Positions 9,539-19,412 of a stretch of DNA of 64,000 nt are shown here, piece after piece. Source of the stretch: Cellvibrionaceae bacterium (GTDB lineage Bacteria; Pseudomonadota; Gammaproteobacteria; Pseudomonadales; Cellvibrionaceae); contig JANPZW010000004.1 of assembly GCA_024707385.1 (NCBI GenBank), positions 124,001 through 188,000 of the forward strand. The letters are read 5' to 3'. A program made the position numbers and the translations under genes. The notes under the pieces are model-generated. The model saw nothing but the letters and a program-made list of their open reading frames with translations, ran no database searches and was not told the origin of the DNA. Positions within the stretch are counted from its first letter, which is position 1. Each line of letters begins with the position of its first letter.

Positions 9539-11628
9539 TTAGCCCTTCATGTAATCCTGCTGATGGCCAAACCAGCGTTGGATCAGAGCATCGGTGGCGC
9601 CGGAGTGATGCGTCTGCAGTAGCTCGGCCGCCTGCTGTACTGCGGGGATCATGTGGGCGTCCCGCTGGAGGTCGGCGAGACGGAATTGCAGGGCGCCGGT
9701 CTGGCGGGTGCCGAGGAGTTCGCCGGGGCCGCGAATGTTGAGGTCCTGCTCGGCGATCACGAAACCGTCATTGGTCCCGCGCATCACCTGCAGACGTTGT
9801 TTTGCCACCCGCGATAAAGGATTGCCGTAGAGCAAAACGCAGTGGCTCTCGGTGCTGCCCCGTCCGACGCGCCCGCGCAGCTGATGCAGTTGGGCGAGGC
9901 CTAGGCGCTCGGAGTTCTCGATAATCATCAGGCTCGCATTGGGCACGTCCACGCCCACCTCGATCACGGTGGTGGCGACCAGCAGCTGCAAGTCGCCAGC
10001 CTTAAAGCGCACCATGGTCTCTTCTTTTTCCCGGCCTTTCAGGCGGCCGTGGATCAAGCCCACTTGCAGCTCGGGGAGCGCTTCGCGCAATTGCCCGGCC
10101 ATCTCCTCGGCGGCGGCCGCCGCCAGGGTTTCGGAATCTTCCACCAGAGTGCATACCCAATAGGTCTGGCGCCCCTCCCGGCAGGCGCTGCGCACCCGTT
10201 CGATCACGTCGGCGCGGCGCTGCTGGCTCACCAACACGGTATTGACCGGTGTTCGTCCGGGAGGTAATTCGTCTACGACCGAGAGATCCAGATCCGCATA
10301 GGCGGTCATGGCGAGAGTGCGCGGAATAGGAGTGGCGGTCATCACCAGTTGGTGTGGTCGCACGGCGACTGCGCTTTTGTCGCGCAACGAAAGGCGCTGA
10401 TGCACGCCGAAACGGTGTTGCTCGTCGATGATCATCAGCCCGAGGCGGGCAAAACGGACATGTTCTTGAAACAGCGCATGGGTGCCGACCACCAAGTGGG
10501 CAGCGCCTTGCACGATGTCATCCAGCGCCGCCTGTTTTTGTTTCGGGGTGAGTCGGCCAACCAGCCAAGCGACTTTGAAGCCCAGCGGCGCCAGCCAAGC
10601 GTCAAAATTACGTTTGTGCTGTTCGGCCAGGATTTCGGTGGGTGCGACCAGAGCCACTTGCCAGCCTTGTCCTATGGCGGCCAGTGCGGCAGCGGCGGCG
10701 ACCAGGGTTTTGCCACTGCCGACGTCTCCCTGCACCAGACGCAACATCGGCTGCGGCTTGGCCATGTCGCTGTGGATATCGCGGATGACGCGCTGCTGTG
10801 CACCGGTGAGCGCAAACGGCAGGCGTTCATAAAATCGTTGCAGTAGCCCCGCATCGGCCGCTAGGGCCACGGCCATTTCGGCCCGCGCCAGGGCGCGGCT
10901 GTGCTGGAGTGCCAAATGGTGGGCGAGCATCTCTTCAAAAGCCAAACGCTGCTGATAGGGATGTGTACCGGCGAGCAAGAGGGGAATCGGCGCATCTTTC
11001 GGCGGGAAGTGAACGTAGGCCAAGGCTCGCTAAGGCTGGCAGTCTGGAACTGCCGATTGATCTCGCGGGGAAGCAGCTCGGCGGGCGGAGAGATTCTCAT
11101 CATCTCAATCGCCTGAGCCGTCAACTTGCGCAGCCGGGCCTGGCTCAGGCCTTCCGTGGTCGGATAAACCGGTGTCAGCGATTGCTCCACCGGCTTGTAA
11201 GCGGCGCCCGGCTGAATCACTTCATATTCCGGGTGATACAGCTCAATGCCCGATGACCCCAAGCGCGGATCGCCAAAACAGCGCACCTGGGTTCCCGCGG
11301 CAAGTTGTGTTTTCTGCGCCGCGTTGAAGTGAAAGAAGCGCAGATTCACCTGACCGGTTTCGTCCCGCAGCGTCACTATGAGGCTGCGTCTGCGTCCCAT
11401 CACCACATCGCAGCGCATCACTGTACCTTCAAGCACGACGCTGGTATTCGGCGCGAGATCGCCGATAGGCACCACACAAGTGCGGTCGAGGTAACGCAGC
11501 GGCAAATGGAAGAGCACATCCTGCACGCTGTGCAGATTGAGCCGTGCAAGTACCTGCGTAAAGCTTGCGCCCACGCCTTTGAGCGCAGATACCGGGAGCC
11601 GGGCGAGAGAAGGCGCTGCCGTAATCAC
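9539..11628 (-). CDS. recG: ATP-dependent DNA helicase RecG (frameshifted)
   Basis: RecG remodels stalled forks and recombination junctions. The first frame holds the wedge/OB domain (LKGVGASFTQVLARLNL, LFHLPLRYLDRT). The second frame holds the helicase: RLVQGDVGSGKTLVA (Walker A), VAPTEILAEQH, GTHALFQ, IIDEQHRFGVHQR (DEQH box), VMTATPIPRTLAM, ATTVIEVGVDVPNA and QLRGRVGRG. The frame breaks at about 11028: SLSE is followed out of frame by ALAYVHFPPKDA, and one missing G (GAGGCC read as GAGCC) explains it. The repaired length, about 696 residues, is normal. It starts with GTG four bases after the oxyR stop, the gene order also found in Pseudomonas. Confidence 0.93.
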
Positions 11629-11631
11629 GGG

Positions 11632-12570
11632 TCAGTCAGTTTGGTTGGACTGCGATGCAAGGCCGGCGCGCGCGGCAAGCACCGCGTCGCGCAGGACATC
11701 CACAGCCTTGTGACGGGGGAAGCTGGCGCGCCAGGCGAGGGCGACCGTGCGCTTGGGTGCCGGCCCGGCAAAGGGTTTGACCACCAGAGAGTCCGCCGCG
11801 TAGTGGTTGGCGGTAGCGGCGGAGCGCGGCAGGATGGTGATACCCAGTCCCGACGCCACCATGTATTTCAGGGTTTCCAACGAGCTGCCTTCCCGGGCGG
11901 TGCGAACCCTGCCATTCGGATCGTCGATGGAGGGTTTGAGCATCGGGCACGCCTCCAGCACTTGATCGCGGAAACAATGCCCCTCGCCGAGCAGGAGCAG
12001 ATTGTGGCCGGTCAGTTGGTTGGCCTCCACCGCATTGAGGTGGACGAGGGGGTGGTGACGGTCCATCACTATGACAAACTCTTCTTCGTACAGCGGCTGG
12101 GTCACCACATCGGCTTCCGTAAAAGGCAGCGCCACTATAATGGCGTCCAGCTCGCCTTGGCGTATGCGCCGGCGCAGCGTGCCGGTAAAGCTCTCTTCCA
12201 CATAAAGCGGCATCTTGGGAGCGAGTTTCTGCAGTTGCGGAATCACATACGGCAGCAGGTAGGGACCTATGGTAAAGATGGCGCCCACCGACAAAGGGCT
12301 GGAAAGCTGGTCTTTGCCCGAGCTGGCAATATCCTTGATGGCGGCTGCCTGTTCGAGAACGCGCTGGGCCTGTTGGACGATTTGTTCACCCAGCGGAGTC
12401 GGGTAGACCCGAGTTTTCGAGCGTTCGAAGATGGCAGTTTCCAGTTCGTCTTCCAGCTTTTTAACCGCAATGCTCAGTGTGGGTTGGGAGACATGACAGC
12501 GCTCCGCCGCCCGACCGAAGTGCTGTTCCTGTGCCAGGGTGACGATGTAGCGTAGTTCGGTGAGCGTCAT
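11632..12570 (-). CDS. oxyR: Hydrogen-peroxide-sensing LysR regulator OxyR
   Basis: This 312-residue LysR-type activator has the N-terminal helix-turn-helix (AERCHVSQPTLSIAVKKLE). Its redox pair is Cys199 and Cys208 in LGEGHCFRDQVLEAC, exactly the spacing and numbering of the E. coli peroxide-sensing cysteines. On oxidation it would activate catalase and peroxidase genes. It begins with ATG and runs into recG after three bases, as in Pseudomonas. No catalase or ahp gene is in the window. Confidence 0.93.
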   Translation of the reverse strand: MTLTELRYIVTLAQEQHFGRAAERCHVSQPTLSIAVKKLEDELETAIFERSKTRVYPTPLGEQIVQQAQRVLEQAAAIKDIASSGKDQLSSPLSVGAIFTIGPYLLPYVIPQLQKLAPKMPLYVEESFTGTLRRRIRQGELDAIIVALPFTEADVVTQPLYEEEFVIVMDRHHPLVHLNAVEANQLTGHNLLLLGEGHCFRDQVLEACPMLKPSIDDPNGRVRTAREGSSLETLKYMVASGLGITILPRSAATANHYAADSLVVKPFAGPAPKRTVALAWRASFPRHKAVDVLRDAVLAARAGLASQSNQTD

Positions 12571-12625
12571 GGCAAAAATCTATCAGCTGTGGCGAGGCAA
12601 TAAATAAACCTTAGGGGCGGTAATT

Positions 12626-13477
12626 TTGCAATCGAAAAGTGTGTTGTTTCTCGGCTTCGGTGATATCGCACGGCGGACCGCGCTGCGGTTGGCGGATTGC
12701 CAGTGTGTTGCGGTGGCGCGGTCCGACCGCTCCGTAAAGGACGGCGATTCAGTTGAATTTTGGCGCGCCGCCGCTGACAGCCAGCTGGTGCGCGCTCGCC
12801 TTATGAATCGATCGTTCGATGCGGTGATCCTGACGCTGACGCCGGACGAATATACGGCTGCCGCTTATGAGCGCGCCTATGTGGAAACCCTGCGCAACCT
12901 GCTGCCAGTGTGGCAGGTCCGCCCGCCGGGGCTGATCCTGTTTGTCTCCAGCACCAGCGTGTATCACCAAAGTGATGGCGATTGGGTAAACGAGGATAGC
13001 CCAGCCTCACCGGAACATTTTTCCGGCCAGAGTTTGTTGGCGGCCGAGACTCTGCTGCTGCGGAGTGGCCTGGCTGCCAGTATCGTACGCTTCGCCGGCA
13101 TTTATGGTCCTGGGCGGGATTTTCTGCTGCGTCAGGTGCGCGCAGGCAAAGGTGGTTCGGCAGATTTCACCAACCGCATACACGCTGACGATTGCGCCGG
13201 GGTGCTGGCTTATCTGCTGCGCCAGTATTTTCAGGGGGGAAAATTGGACCCGCTTTATCTGGGCTGTGACAGCGGCCCGGCCCCTGGCGCGGAAGTGCGC
13301 CGCTGGCTGGCGGAGCGTTTGGGGCTGGACCCGACAGGGCTGGCACCGAGTGTGTCTGAGCGTGGTGGCAACAAGCGCTGCAGCAACCGCAGGTTACTGG
13401 CTGCGGGTTATCAGATGATCTATCCGTCCTATCGTGAGGGCTACGGGGAATTACTAGCGTCTGGCGCGCTCGGTTGA
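12626..13477 (+). CDS. NAD(P)-binding epimerase/reductase-like protein
   Basis: The 283-residue protein resembles YeeZ-like extended short-chain dehydrogenases. Features are the nucleotide-binding start [15 protein letters not shown] (GxGxxxR), the [19 protein letters not shown] segment near residue 110 (with a conserved Ser-Thr-x-x-Tyr), [13 protein letters not shown] near 155 and [16 protein letters not shown] near 185. No clear YxxxK pair is present, so catalysis may differ or be lost. It starts at TTG with AGGGG upstream. The last 37 bases overlap the convergent engB. The substrate is unknown. Confidence 0.75.
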   Translation: MQSKSVLFLGFGDIARRTALRLADCQCVAVARSDRSVKDGDSVEFWRAAADSQLVRARLMNRSFDAVILTLTPDEYTAAAYERAYVETLRNLLPVWQVRPPGLILFVSSTSVYHQSDGDWVNEDSPASPEHFSGQSLLAAETLLLRSGLAASIVRFAGIYGPGRDFLLRQVRAGKGGSADFTNRIHADDCAGVLAYLLRQYFQGGKLDPLYLGCDSGPAPGAEVRRWLAERLGLDPTGLAPSVSERGGNKRCSNRRLLAAGYQMIYPSYREGYGELLASGALG

Positions 13478-14091
13478 TCTTCAGGCTCCAACCAACCCTG
13501 GATCACGCTTTCGAGCTCCTCCAGTCCTTCGCCATTATGGGAAGAGAAAGTCTGGGCGGTTACCAGTTCGTGCACTCTGGCTTTCTTTAAATGCTGGCGC
13601 ACCTGATTCAGGGTGCTCTGGCTGGCGCCGCGACTCAGTTTGTCGGCCTTGGTCAGCAGCAGGTGAACCGGCATGTTTCCCTCTACTGCCCAGTTCAGCA
13701 TAGTGGTGTCATAAGTCTGCAGCGGGTGGCGTATATCCATTAACAGCACCAGACCGCGGAGTGTCTGGCGGCCTTGCAGATATTGGGCTAGGTTCTGCTG
13801 CCACTGCTGTTTCGTCGCCAGCGGTACCTTGGCATAGCCGTATCCCGGCAGGTCCACCAAGCGCAACTGGTCATCGCCCAAGGCAAAGAAGTTGATGAGC
13901 TGGGTCCGGCCGGGAGTTTTACTGGTGCGCGCGAGCTTGCCGTTGCGCGTAAGTGTGTTGATGGCGCTGGACTTGCCTGCGTTGGAGCGCCCGGCGAAGG
14001 CGACTTCACAGCCGGTTTCCGGGGGGCATTGATGCAGGCCGGGTGCGCTGGTGAGGAAGCGGGCTTTACGAAAAAGGTTGGGGTCGGCCAT
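13441..14091 (-). CDS. engB: Ribosome-biogenesis GTPase EngB (YihA/YsxC)
   Basis: This small GTPase assists assembly of the large ribosomal subunit. G1 is GRSNAGKSS (residues 34-42), G2 lies in [14 protein letters not shown]3 is [10 protein letters not shown], and G4 is TKADKL. Length is 216 residues with the start at the ATG at 14091 ([12 protein letters not shown]), where the family starts; a longer frame to 14154 has no conserved residues. The neighbourhood of a cytochrome c4 and dsbA matches Pseudomonas. The 3' end overlaps the convergent epimerase gene. Confidence 0.93.
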   Translation of the reverse strand: MADPNLFRKARFLTSAPGLHQCPPETGCEVAFAGRSNAGKSSAINTLTRNGKLARTSKTPGRTQLINFFALGDDQLRLVDLPGYGYAKVPLATKQQWQQNLAQYLQGRQTLRGLVLLMDIRHPLQTYDTTMLNWAVEGNMPVHLLLTKADKLSRGASQSTLNQVRQHLKKARVHELVTAQTFSSHNGEGLEELESVIQGWLEPEDQPSAPDASNSP

Positions 14092-14309
14092 GGAGCACTC
14101 GGGGTATATAAATAGATGAGTTATCGGAATCGAGTGTATATAATGCCAGCCCAAATCATCCCTGGCGACTTACCGCGCCAGGCGTCAAAGCGCAAGCACG
14201 TCAGAAGCTCAGCCAAAATCATCATTACCCTGTGCTCCACAGCCTGCGGAATGCACCGCTTTGCTTTGAACGAACGGTTCACTTTTTTAGACGATAAACG
14301 GGAAAAGTC

Positions 14310-14957
14310 ATGAGCAATTCACTTCGCATTTTTTTGCTGACCCTCGGATTTGCCACACTGGCGCCTGCGGCTCTCGCCGCCGGTGATGCCAAAAAAGGTG
14401 AAACGCTGGTGTCCACCTGCGCAGCATGTCACGGCGCCGACGGCAACAGCCCCGCGCCAACATTTCCAAAGTTGGCTGGTCTCGGCGAGAAATACATCAC
14501 CAAGCAGCTCATCGATATCAAGTCCGGCGCTCGGGTGATCCCGGAAATGACCGGCCTGCTCAACAATTCCAGCGAGCAGGATCTTGCTGACATGGCCGCT
14601 TTTTACTCCGCTCAGCCGCTGCAGCTTGCAGGTGCGCAAGCATTGAAAGTCCGCGTGAATTCCGGGGTTGAAGTTGATGCTTTGGTGTTGGGTGAAAAAA
14701 TCTACCGCGCGGGCAATATCGAGACTCAAACCCCCGCCTGCACAGGCTGCCATTCGCCACGTGGTCTCGGTAATGCTCCGGCCGCTTTCCCTCGTCTGAG
14801 TGGTCAATACGCACAGTATATAGAGAAGCAGTTGCGCGACTTCCGCTCTGGTGCGCGTGTGAATGACGGCGAAGCACAAATCATGCGCAAAGCTGCTGAG
14901 TATCTGTCAGACGCTGAGATAGTTGCGCTGGCGAATTACATTGCCGGGCTGAATTGA
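14310..14957 (+). CDS. Dihaem cytochrome c4
   Basis: A signal peptide (MSNSLRIFLLTLGFATLAPAALA) is followed by two similar c-type cytochrome domains with haem-binding motifs CAACH (residues 37-41) and CTGCH (144-148). Each domain ends with a Met-containing segment (VIPEMTGLL, QIMRKAAEYL) that could supply the axial ligand. At 215 residues it matches cytochrome c4, a periplasmic electron donor to terminal oxidases. GGGA precedes the ATG. dsbA follows after about 130 bases, the arrangement known in Pseudomonas. Confidence 0.92.
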   Translation: MSNSLRIFLLTLGFATLAPAALAAGDAKKGETLVSTCAACHGADGNSPAPTFPKLAGLGEKYITKQLIDIKSGARVIPEMTGLLNNSSEQDLADMAAFYSAQPLQLAGAQALKVRVNSGVEVDALVLGEKIYRAGNIETQTPACTGCHSPRGLGNAPAAFPRLSGQYAQYIEKQLRDFRSGARVNDGEAQIMRKAAEYLSDAEIVALANYIAGLN

Positions 14958-15090
14958 TTCGTACGGGTTCACGCTTTTACTCTTTGGCGGGAACTCGTAC
15001 CCTGCGCTTGCTTCTAAGCGCCTTGAGCGGTCCGTGCCGCGCCTATCAGCTCTGTCCAATGACGATGTTCCAATGATAAAGGGGAAATAC

Positions 15091-15744
15091 ATGCGTTTTC
15101 TGTTAGCGATTCTGGGGTTGGCCTTACCGCTTCTGGCTTGTGCCGCCGGCGAGCCCGCCAAGCCGGTGTTTGAAGAAGGTAAGCATTACACCATCCTCAC
15201 CGGCCAGCCCAAGCCTGCCAAAACCGGCAAGATCGAAGTGACCGAGCTGTTCTGGTATGGCTGCGGCCACTGTTACAACTTCGAAGGTCCGCTGGAGGAC
15301 TGGAAGAAAACCTTGGCTGATGACGTAGTACTGGTGCGCTCACCTGCGATGTGGCAACAGCGCCGCAATCCGCCAGATGCCATGTGGACTCACGCCAAGC
15401 TTTATTACACGGCGAGCGCCCTTGGCCAGTTGGACAAACTGCACATGGCATTTTTTGATGCCATGCACAAAATGAACAAGCAATTGGTGAAGCCGGAAGA
15501 AATCGCAGCAGTGGTTTCCGCCCACGGTTTGGACGGTGAAGCATTTGTCAAAACCATGGATTCTTTCGCTGTGAGCGCCCAGGTAACCCAGGCCGATGCC
15601 CGGCAGCGCGCTTACCGTGTGACCGGCACGCCTGAATTGGTTGTTGGCGGCTATTACCATGTGTCCACAGGCAATGCCGGTGGTCAGCGGGAAATGTTGC
15701 AGGTAGTCGACTTCCTCGTCGACAAAATCCGCGCCGAGCGATAA
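15091..15744 (+). CDS. dsbA: Periplasmic thiol:disulfide oxidase DsbA-like protein
   Basis: The 217-residue exported protein has a signal peptide ending near CAAGEP and a thioredoxin fold with the active site FWYGCGHCYNFE (Cys58, Cys61). The dipeptide between the cysteines is Gly-His instead of the Pro-His of E. coli DsbA, which would change the redox potential. The cis-proline loop is VTGTPELVVGG. It presumably introduces disulfides into exported proteins such as the CBM2 and GH11 proteins encoded later in the window. The ATG at 15091 follows AAAGGGG. A strong terminator follows. Confidence 0.9.
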   Translation: MRFLLAILGLALPLLACAAGEPAKPVFEEGKHYTILTGQPKPAKTGKIEVTELFWYGCGHCYNFEGPLEDWKKTLADDVVLVRSPAMWQQRRNPPDAMWTHAKLYYTASALGQLDKLHMAFFDAMHKMNKQLVKPEEIAAVVSAHGLDGEAFVKTMDSFAVSAQVTQADARQRAYRVTGTPELVVGGYYHVSTGNAGGQREMLQVVDFLVDKIRAER

Positions 15745-15759
15745 GTTTCAGCTGTAAAT

Positions 15760-15790
15760 AAAAAAAGGCCGGGAAGCCGGCCTTTTTTAT
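15760..15790. terminator. Bidirectional rho-independent terminator after dsbA
   Basis: The stem GGCCGG/CCGGCC with a GAAG loop (15767-15782) is flanked by an A-run on the left and a T-run on the right. It can stop dsbA from the left and the receiver gene from the right. Confidence 0.9.
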
Positions 15791-15807
15791 TATGTATTAC
15801 ACGTCAA

Positions 15808-16176
15808 TCAGGTGCCAATGTACCTTTGAATCACTTTGACCAGTTGATCATCATTGATTGGCTTGGTCAGCAGGTCGTCCACACCACTGCTTAGAATGCT
15901 CTGTTGTTCCGCTTCAATCGCGTGAGCCGTCAGTGCTAGGATCGGCAATTTCTGTAACCGGGGAATCTGTCGAATGCGGCGCGTCACCTCTTTGCCGCTG
16001 ATGCCGGGAAGGGAGATATCCATCAGGATCAAGTCGTAATCCGCTTTTTCGAGCAATGCCAAGCAGCGCTCGCCACTCTCCACACACGTTACGTCGTACC
16101 CCTCATCTTCCAGAATCCAGGAAACGAGCTTGCTGTTATCTGGGTTATCTTCAACCACCAGAATGTGAGCGTTCAT
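15808..16176 (-). CDS. Single-domain response regulator (CheY-like receiver)
   Basis: The 122-residue protein is only a receiver domain: acidic pair ED (residues 9-10), phospho-acceptor Asp53 in LILMDISLPG, Thr/Ala switch in LALTAHA, and the Lys in LTKPIND. No output domain follows, so it must act through a partner kinase or effector, which is not next to it. The ATG at 16176 is preceded by AGAGGG, which decides the start. The FxxDxxSLPG type resembles receivers that work with hybrid kinases. Confidence 0.88.
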   Translation of the reverse strand: MNAHILVVEDNPDNSKLVSWILEDEGYDVTCVESGERCLALLEKADYDLILMDISLPGISGKEVTRRIRQIPRLQKLPILALTAHAIEAEQQSILSSGVDDLLTKPINDDQLVKVIQRYIGT

Positions 16177-16537
16177 AGGCCCTCTAAGATTCCTTTGGAC
16201 ATGAAGTTGGAGGTTGTTCTCGCTTTGCTGAGTATAGCCAGTTTGGTTGTCACACAGCCCTTTTCGTCTAAAGATATGATTTATATCCTCTTTCGACACA
16301 TAAATATGCTGCTTATTTCTCGGTTTTTTATGTTGCCAGTGGGGGAATAGTCCCCTTTTATGGCATTATTCGAAGTCTCAAAACCAGTTAACGCTATACG
16401 CAAATGATGTGTACATCCCATAACTTATAAAAATATTTGTTCAATAAATAAAATTTTTAGTTATTTATGTACATATTTTATGCAGAAGTGTAAGGTTCGA
16501 CCTAAATTGATGCAGTGGGTAATTTGAAAGGCGCTTT
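16177..16537. other. AT-rich intergenic region upstream of the GntR gene
   Basis: About 360 bases lie between two divergent genes. Composition shifts to A/T-rich between about 16340 and 16500. Two dyad sequences centred on TGTACA are present (listed separately). No open frame here has a convincing ribosome-binding site. Confidence 0.5.
16406..16475. promoter_or_regulatory. Two TGTACA-centred dyads, candidate operators for the GntR regulator
   Basis: GATGTGTACATC (16406-16417, one mismatch from a perfect palindrome) and TATGTACATA (16466-16475, perfect) lie 60 bases apart upstream of the GntR gene. FadR-subfamily operators are short dyads with a GT...AC core, so these could be autoregulatory sites. 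In such AT-rich DNA one of them could be chance. Confidence 0.35.
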
Positions 16538-17287
16538 ATGGATCTGATTGATCATTCCCGAAATCTGACGCAGCAGCTTACTTACGAACTCGGTCGCGCG
16601 ATTGTGCAGGGCAAATATAAGGTGGACTCTTCATTTCCCACCGAGGCAGATCTCTCCGCTCAATTCAACATCAGCCGCAGCGTAACCAGGGAGGCGGTAA
16701 AGATGCTCACGGCGAAGGGGTTGATATGCTCCCGTCCGCGCAAAGGCATCCGTGTGCAGCCACCTCATTTGTGGAATATGTTCGATTCGGATGTATTGAA
16801 CTGGACGCTGGCGGCGAAACCGTCATTGCAGTTGCTGAAGGAGTTCACCCAATTGCGCGTAGCCATAGAGCCTGAGGCGGTGGCGCTTGTCTGTCGCACT
16901 GCCACAGACGCGCAGATTGAGGCGATTGGTAATGCCCTGGTACGGATGGAGCTGGCGGAGCAGGGAGAAGATGACCCGTTGGACGCCGACATCCAATTTC
17001 ACACCCGTATACTCGAAGCCACCAACAACCGGTTTTTTATCCAGTTCTGTGACTTCATCCAGACTGCTCTGCGAATCAGCATTGTCTGTACCAATCAACT
17101 CAAATCGGTCAAGGCAGCCAGCGCCTATGACCACCGCAGTGTTTATGAGGCCATTCGTCGGCGCGACCGCAATGGCGCCCGCGATGCCATGCGGCGCCTG
17201 CTGGACGAGGCGATGGAACTGATTGCTGAATCCATGGTGGAGATGCCGCGCGCTCCTGTCGCAATACTCAATAGCCTTCCTGCCTGA
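16538..17287 (+). CDS. FadR-subfamily GntR transcriptional regulator
   Basis: The 249-residue protein has an N-terminal winged helix (LGRAIVQGKYKVDSSFPTE, then FNISRSVTREAVKMLTAKG) and a helical FCD ligand-binding domain (residues about 95-225) with the metal-site residues in DADIQFHTRILEATNN and the later His of YDHRSVYEAIRRRD. FCD regulators of this type often sense sugar acids or organic acids. It stands 200 bases before a sugar transporter in the same direction, which it may control. The effector is unknown. Confidence 0.88.
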   Translation: MDLIDHSRNLTQQLTYELGRAIVQGKYKVDSSFPTEADLSAQFNISRSVTREAVKMLTAKGLICSRPRKGIRVQPPHLWNMFDSDVLNWTLAAKPSLQLLKEFTQLRVAIEPEAVALVCRTATDAQIEAIGNALVRMELAEQGEDDPLDADIQFHTRILEATNNRFFIQFCDFIQTALRISIVCTNQLKSVKAASAYDHRSVYEAIRRRDRNGARDAMRRLLDEAMELIAESMVEMPRAPVAILNSLPA

Positions 17288-17487
17288 TCTAGTCCCCTGG
17301 CCCCGCTGCGGGGCCTGCCGGGGTGCCCCTGGCGATTCCCCTTCCCAGCACGCATAATACCCGCGCCTCACTGTCCACCGGGCCGGTGTGAGGCTTAATC
17401 CAAACGAAACCAATAGGATGCGGGCAGCGCTTGCATTCGGGGCCATATCCGCCCATTCGGCGGTCATACGATAAGAAAGAGGTCTTT

Positions 17488-18747
17488 ATGTCTGGAGTGT
17501 CAGGAGCTGGCAGTCATACTGCTGTGGGCGGTGCGGGACAGCAGAATTACACCATGTCGTTGGTATGGCTGACATCACTGTTTTTCATGTGGGGTTTTCT
17601 CACCTGTCTAAACGATATTTTGATTCCCCATCTGAAAAATGTTTTTGATCTGACTTACGCCCGGGCCATGCTCGTGCAGTTCTGCTTTTTCGGGGCTTAT
17701 TTTGTTGTGTCGATCCCCGCTGGCGTGCTGGTAAAGAAAGTCGGCTACAAAACCGGTATCGTCATAGGTCTCGCCATTGCGGCGGTGGGATGTCTGATGT
17801 TTTATCCCGCGGCGCAAATGCGCGTTTATGAGATATTTCTCGCCGCCCTTTTCGTCTTGGCCGCCGGTATTACGATTCTTCAGGTCTCCGCCAATCCCTA
17901 CGTTACGATTCTTGGTGAACCCCGCACGGCACCCAGCCGCTTAACCCTCACCCAGGCTTTCAACTCTCTCGGCACTACCATCGCGCCTGTGTTCGGCTCT
18001 GTGCTGATATTGGCTGGCGCCACAGTTGGAATGAGTCCAGATGAATTAAAGGCCCATGAGGCGCAAGCGGTGCAAGGTCCCTATCTGATGCTCGCCGGCG
18101 CGCTGATTGTTTTGGCGGGCGTGTTTGCGATGTTGAAATTGCCGCGTGTTGTCGATGATGAAATTCCGGTGCACGCCGGCGATCTGGGTTCCTCCGCTTG
18201 GTCATATCCGCATCTGGTAATGGGCGCGATCGGCATTTTTGTATACGTCGGCGCTGAAGTGGCGATTGGCAGCTTTTTGGTCAACTTCATTAGCGATCCA
18301 GCTATCGGCGTTATGAGTGAGGCGGAAGCTGCCAAATACGTTGCTTATTATTGGGGGGCCGCGATGGTCGGGCGCTTTATCGGCGCGGCCGCTATGCGAC
18401 ATATCTCCGGTGGCGCCGCTTTGGCGTTCAGTGCGGTCGGCGCCTGTGTGCTGGTGGGCATCGCCATGATCGGGTCCGGCAAGGTTGCCATGTGGGCGAT
18501 ATTGGCGGTGGGTTTGTGCAATGCCATTATGTTTCCGACCATTTTCAGTCTCGCCTTACGCGGGCTCGGTGCGCACACCGGCCAGGGATCGGGGATTTTG
18601 TGTATGGCGATTGTCGGTGGCGCGGTGATTCCGTGGGTGCAGGGCGTTCTCGCTGATGCAATTGGTATTCAGATGGCATTTTTCCTGCCGATCATCTGTT
18701 ATGCGTATATCGCGTACTACGGCCTGAAGGGCGCGAATGGCAGGTAG
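17488..18747 (+). CDS. Sugar MFS transporter of the FucP/GluP family
   Basis: The 419-residue membrane protein has 12 helices and the start [21 protein letters not shown], which is characteristic of fucose and glucose/galactose:H+ symporters of the FucP group. Further signatures are [17 protein letters not shown] and [17 protein letters not shown] start at the ATG at 17488, preceded by AGAGG, rather than at an upstream frame. The GntR regulator upstream suggests induction by a sugar or sugar acid. No catabolic gene for the sugar is adjacent. Confidence 0.88.
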   Translation: MSGVSGAGSHTAVGGAGQQNYTMSLVWLTSLFFMWGFLTCLNDILIPHLKNVFDLTYARAMLVQFCFFGAYFVVSIPAGVLVKKVGYKTGIVIGLAIAAVGCLMFYPAAQMRVYEIFLAALFVLAAGITILQVSANPYVTILGEPRTAPSRLTLTQAFNSLGTTIAPVFGSVLILAGATVGMSPDELKAHEAQAVQGPYLMLAGALIVLAGVFAMLKLPRVVDDEIPVHAGDLGSSAWSYPHLVMGAIGIFVYVGAEVAIGSFLVNFISDPAIGVMSEAEAAKYVAYYWGAAMVGRFIGAAAMRHISGGAALAFSAVGACVLVGIAMIGSGKVAMWAILAVGLCNAIMFPTIFSLALRGLGAHTGQGSGILCMAIVGGAVIPWVQGVLADAIGIQMAFFLPIICYAYIAYYGLKGANGR

Positions 18748-18785
18748 ACCCAAAGTAGGCAGAATCAGTAGTAGGTAGAACAAAA

Positions 18786-18812
18786 AAAGGGAGCGTGAAG
18801 CTCCCTTTTTTA
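18786..18812. terminator. Bidirectional rho-independent terminator
   Basis: The stem GGGAGC/GCTCCC with a GTGAA loop (18789-18805) is flanked by A and T runs. It serves the transporter on the left and the hypothetical gene on the right. Confidence 0.9.
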
Positions 18813-18824
18813 TTTCCGGTTCGA

Positions 18825-19412
18825 TTATTTTAGATTCAGTCCGCCGCGGTTGTGCAGAATGACAGCCACGGCGCAGATCATGCGAAGATCACAAATACCT
18901 TCTTCAATTATCTGTACTTCAAGCACATCCATGGGTGCATTGGTGAACCGCTGTAGCCAGCGGCGCATTCGCGCCAGCCATCCCGTCTCGCGGTGGGAAA
19001 AAATTGCGGCGATTTTTTTTTGTTCGTGCAGCACACCTGCGTAGTCTTCCGGATTGAAGTCGTGCAAAGGGAAGGTGCGGTCCGCGTTCAGTGTGTGAAT
19101 TGTCGTTAAGTGAAATATTGGCGCCTCGCTCACATCCATAAGCGTGTTTCCCTGAAATACACCCAGCATATTGCCGGATTCCTTGTCAAACGCTGCAATT
19201 TTTGGAGTGCCCACACGATTGGTTTGCTCAATCGTAAAGTTGTCTCGTGGAGCGGCGGAAATGAATTCGGAAATTTGATAAAAGCTGAGCTGGCGGTTGA
19301 GATGGACAGTGAAAAGATCCGAGTTATCGCTGCGTAAAGTATAGGATGTCGCGTAACTGCTCATGCCGCGCATGTCAGGGCTGGTCCAATTACGCAGAAT
19401 AATGGTTTTCAA
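18825..19412 (-). CDS. Hypothetical protein, 195 residues
   Basis: I do not recognise the family with confidence. The sequence is soluble, with no signal peptide or membrane helix. The central part (KIAAFDKESGNMLGVFQGN) has the Phe-Asp...Gly-x-Phe pattern of beta-barrel folds such as the scramblase/LURP-like group, but this is only a resemblance. The C-terminal part is basic (WLARMRRWLQRF) and then hydrophobic. The frame uses a TTG start preceded by AGGCGG at a good distance, and it converges on a shared terminator, both of which support a real gene. Confidence 0.6.
   Translation of the reverse strand: MKTIILRNWTSPDMRGMSSYATSYTLRSDNSDLFTVHLNRQLSFYQISEFISAAPRDNFTIEQTNRVGTPKIAAFDKESGNMLGVFQGNTLMDVSEAPIFHLTTIHTLNADRTFPLHDFNPEDYAGVLHEQKKIAAIFSHRETGWLARMRRWLQRFTNAPMDVLEVQIIEEGICDLRMICAVAVILHNRGGLNLK

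Noticed and set aside
7590..11028. Loss of a G at would-be AGGCCT sites in the symporter and recG, suggesting a modified motif misread by the sequencer
   Set aside because: Intact AGGCCT sites occur at 6547, 11147 and 51150, and most other breaks are in unrelated homopolymers. Two cases are not enough.
14092..14309. Spot 42/ErsA-like small RNA near engB
   Set aside because: Such RNAs lie next to engB in some gammaproteobacteria, but I see no matching hairpin pair or terminator here.
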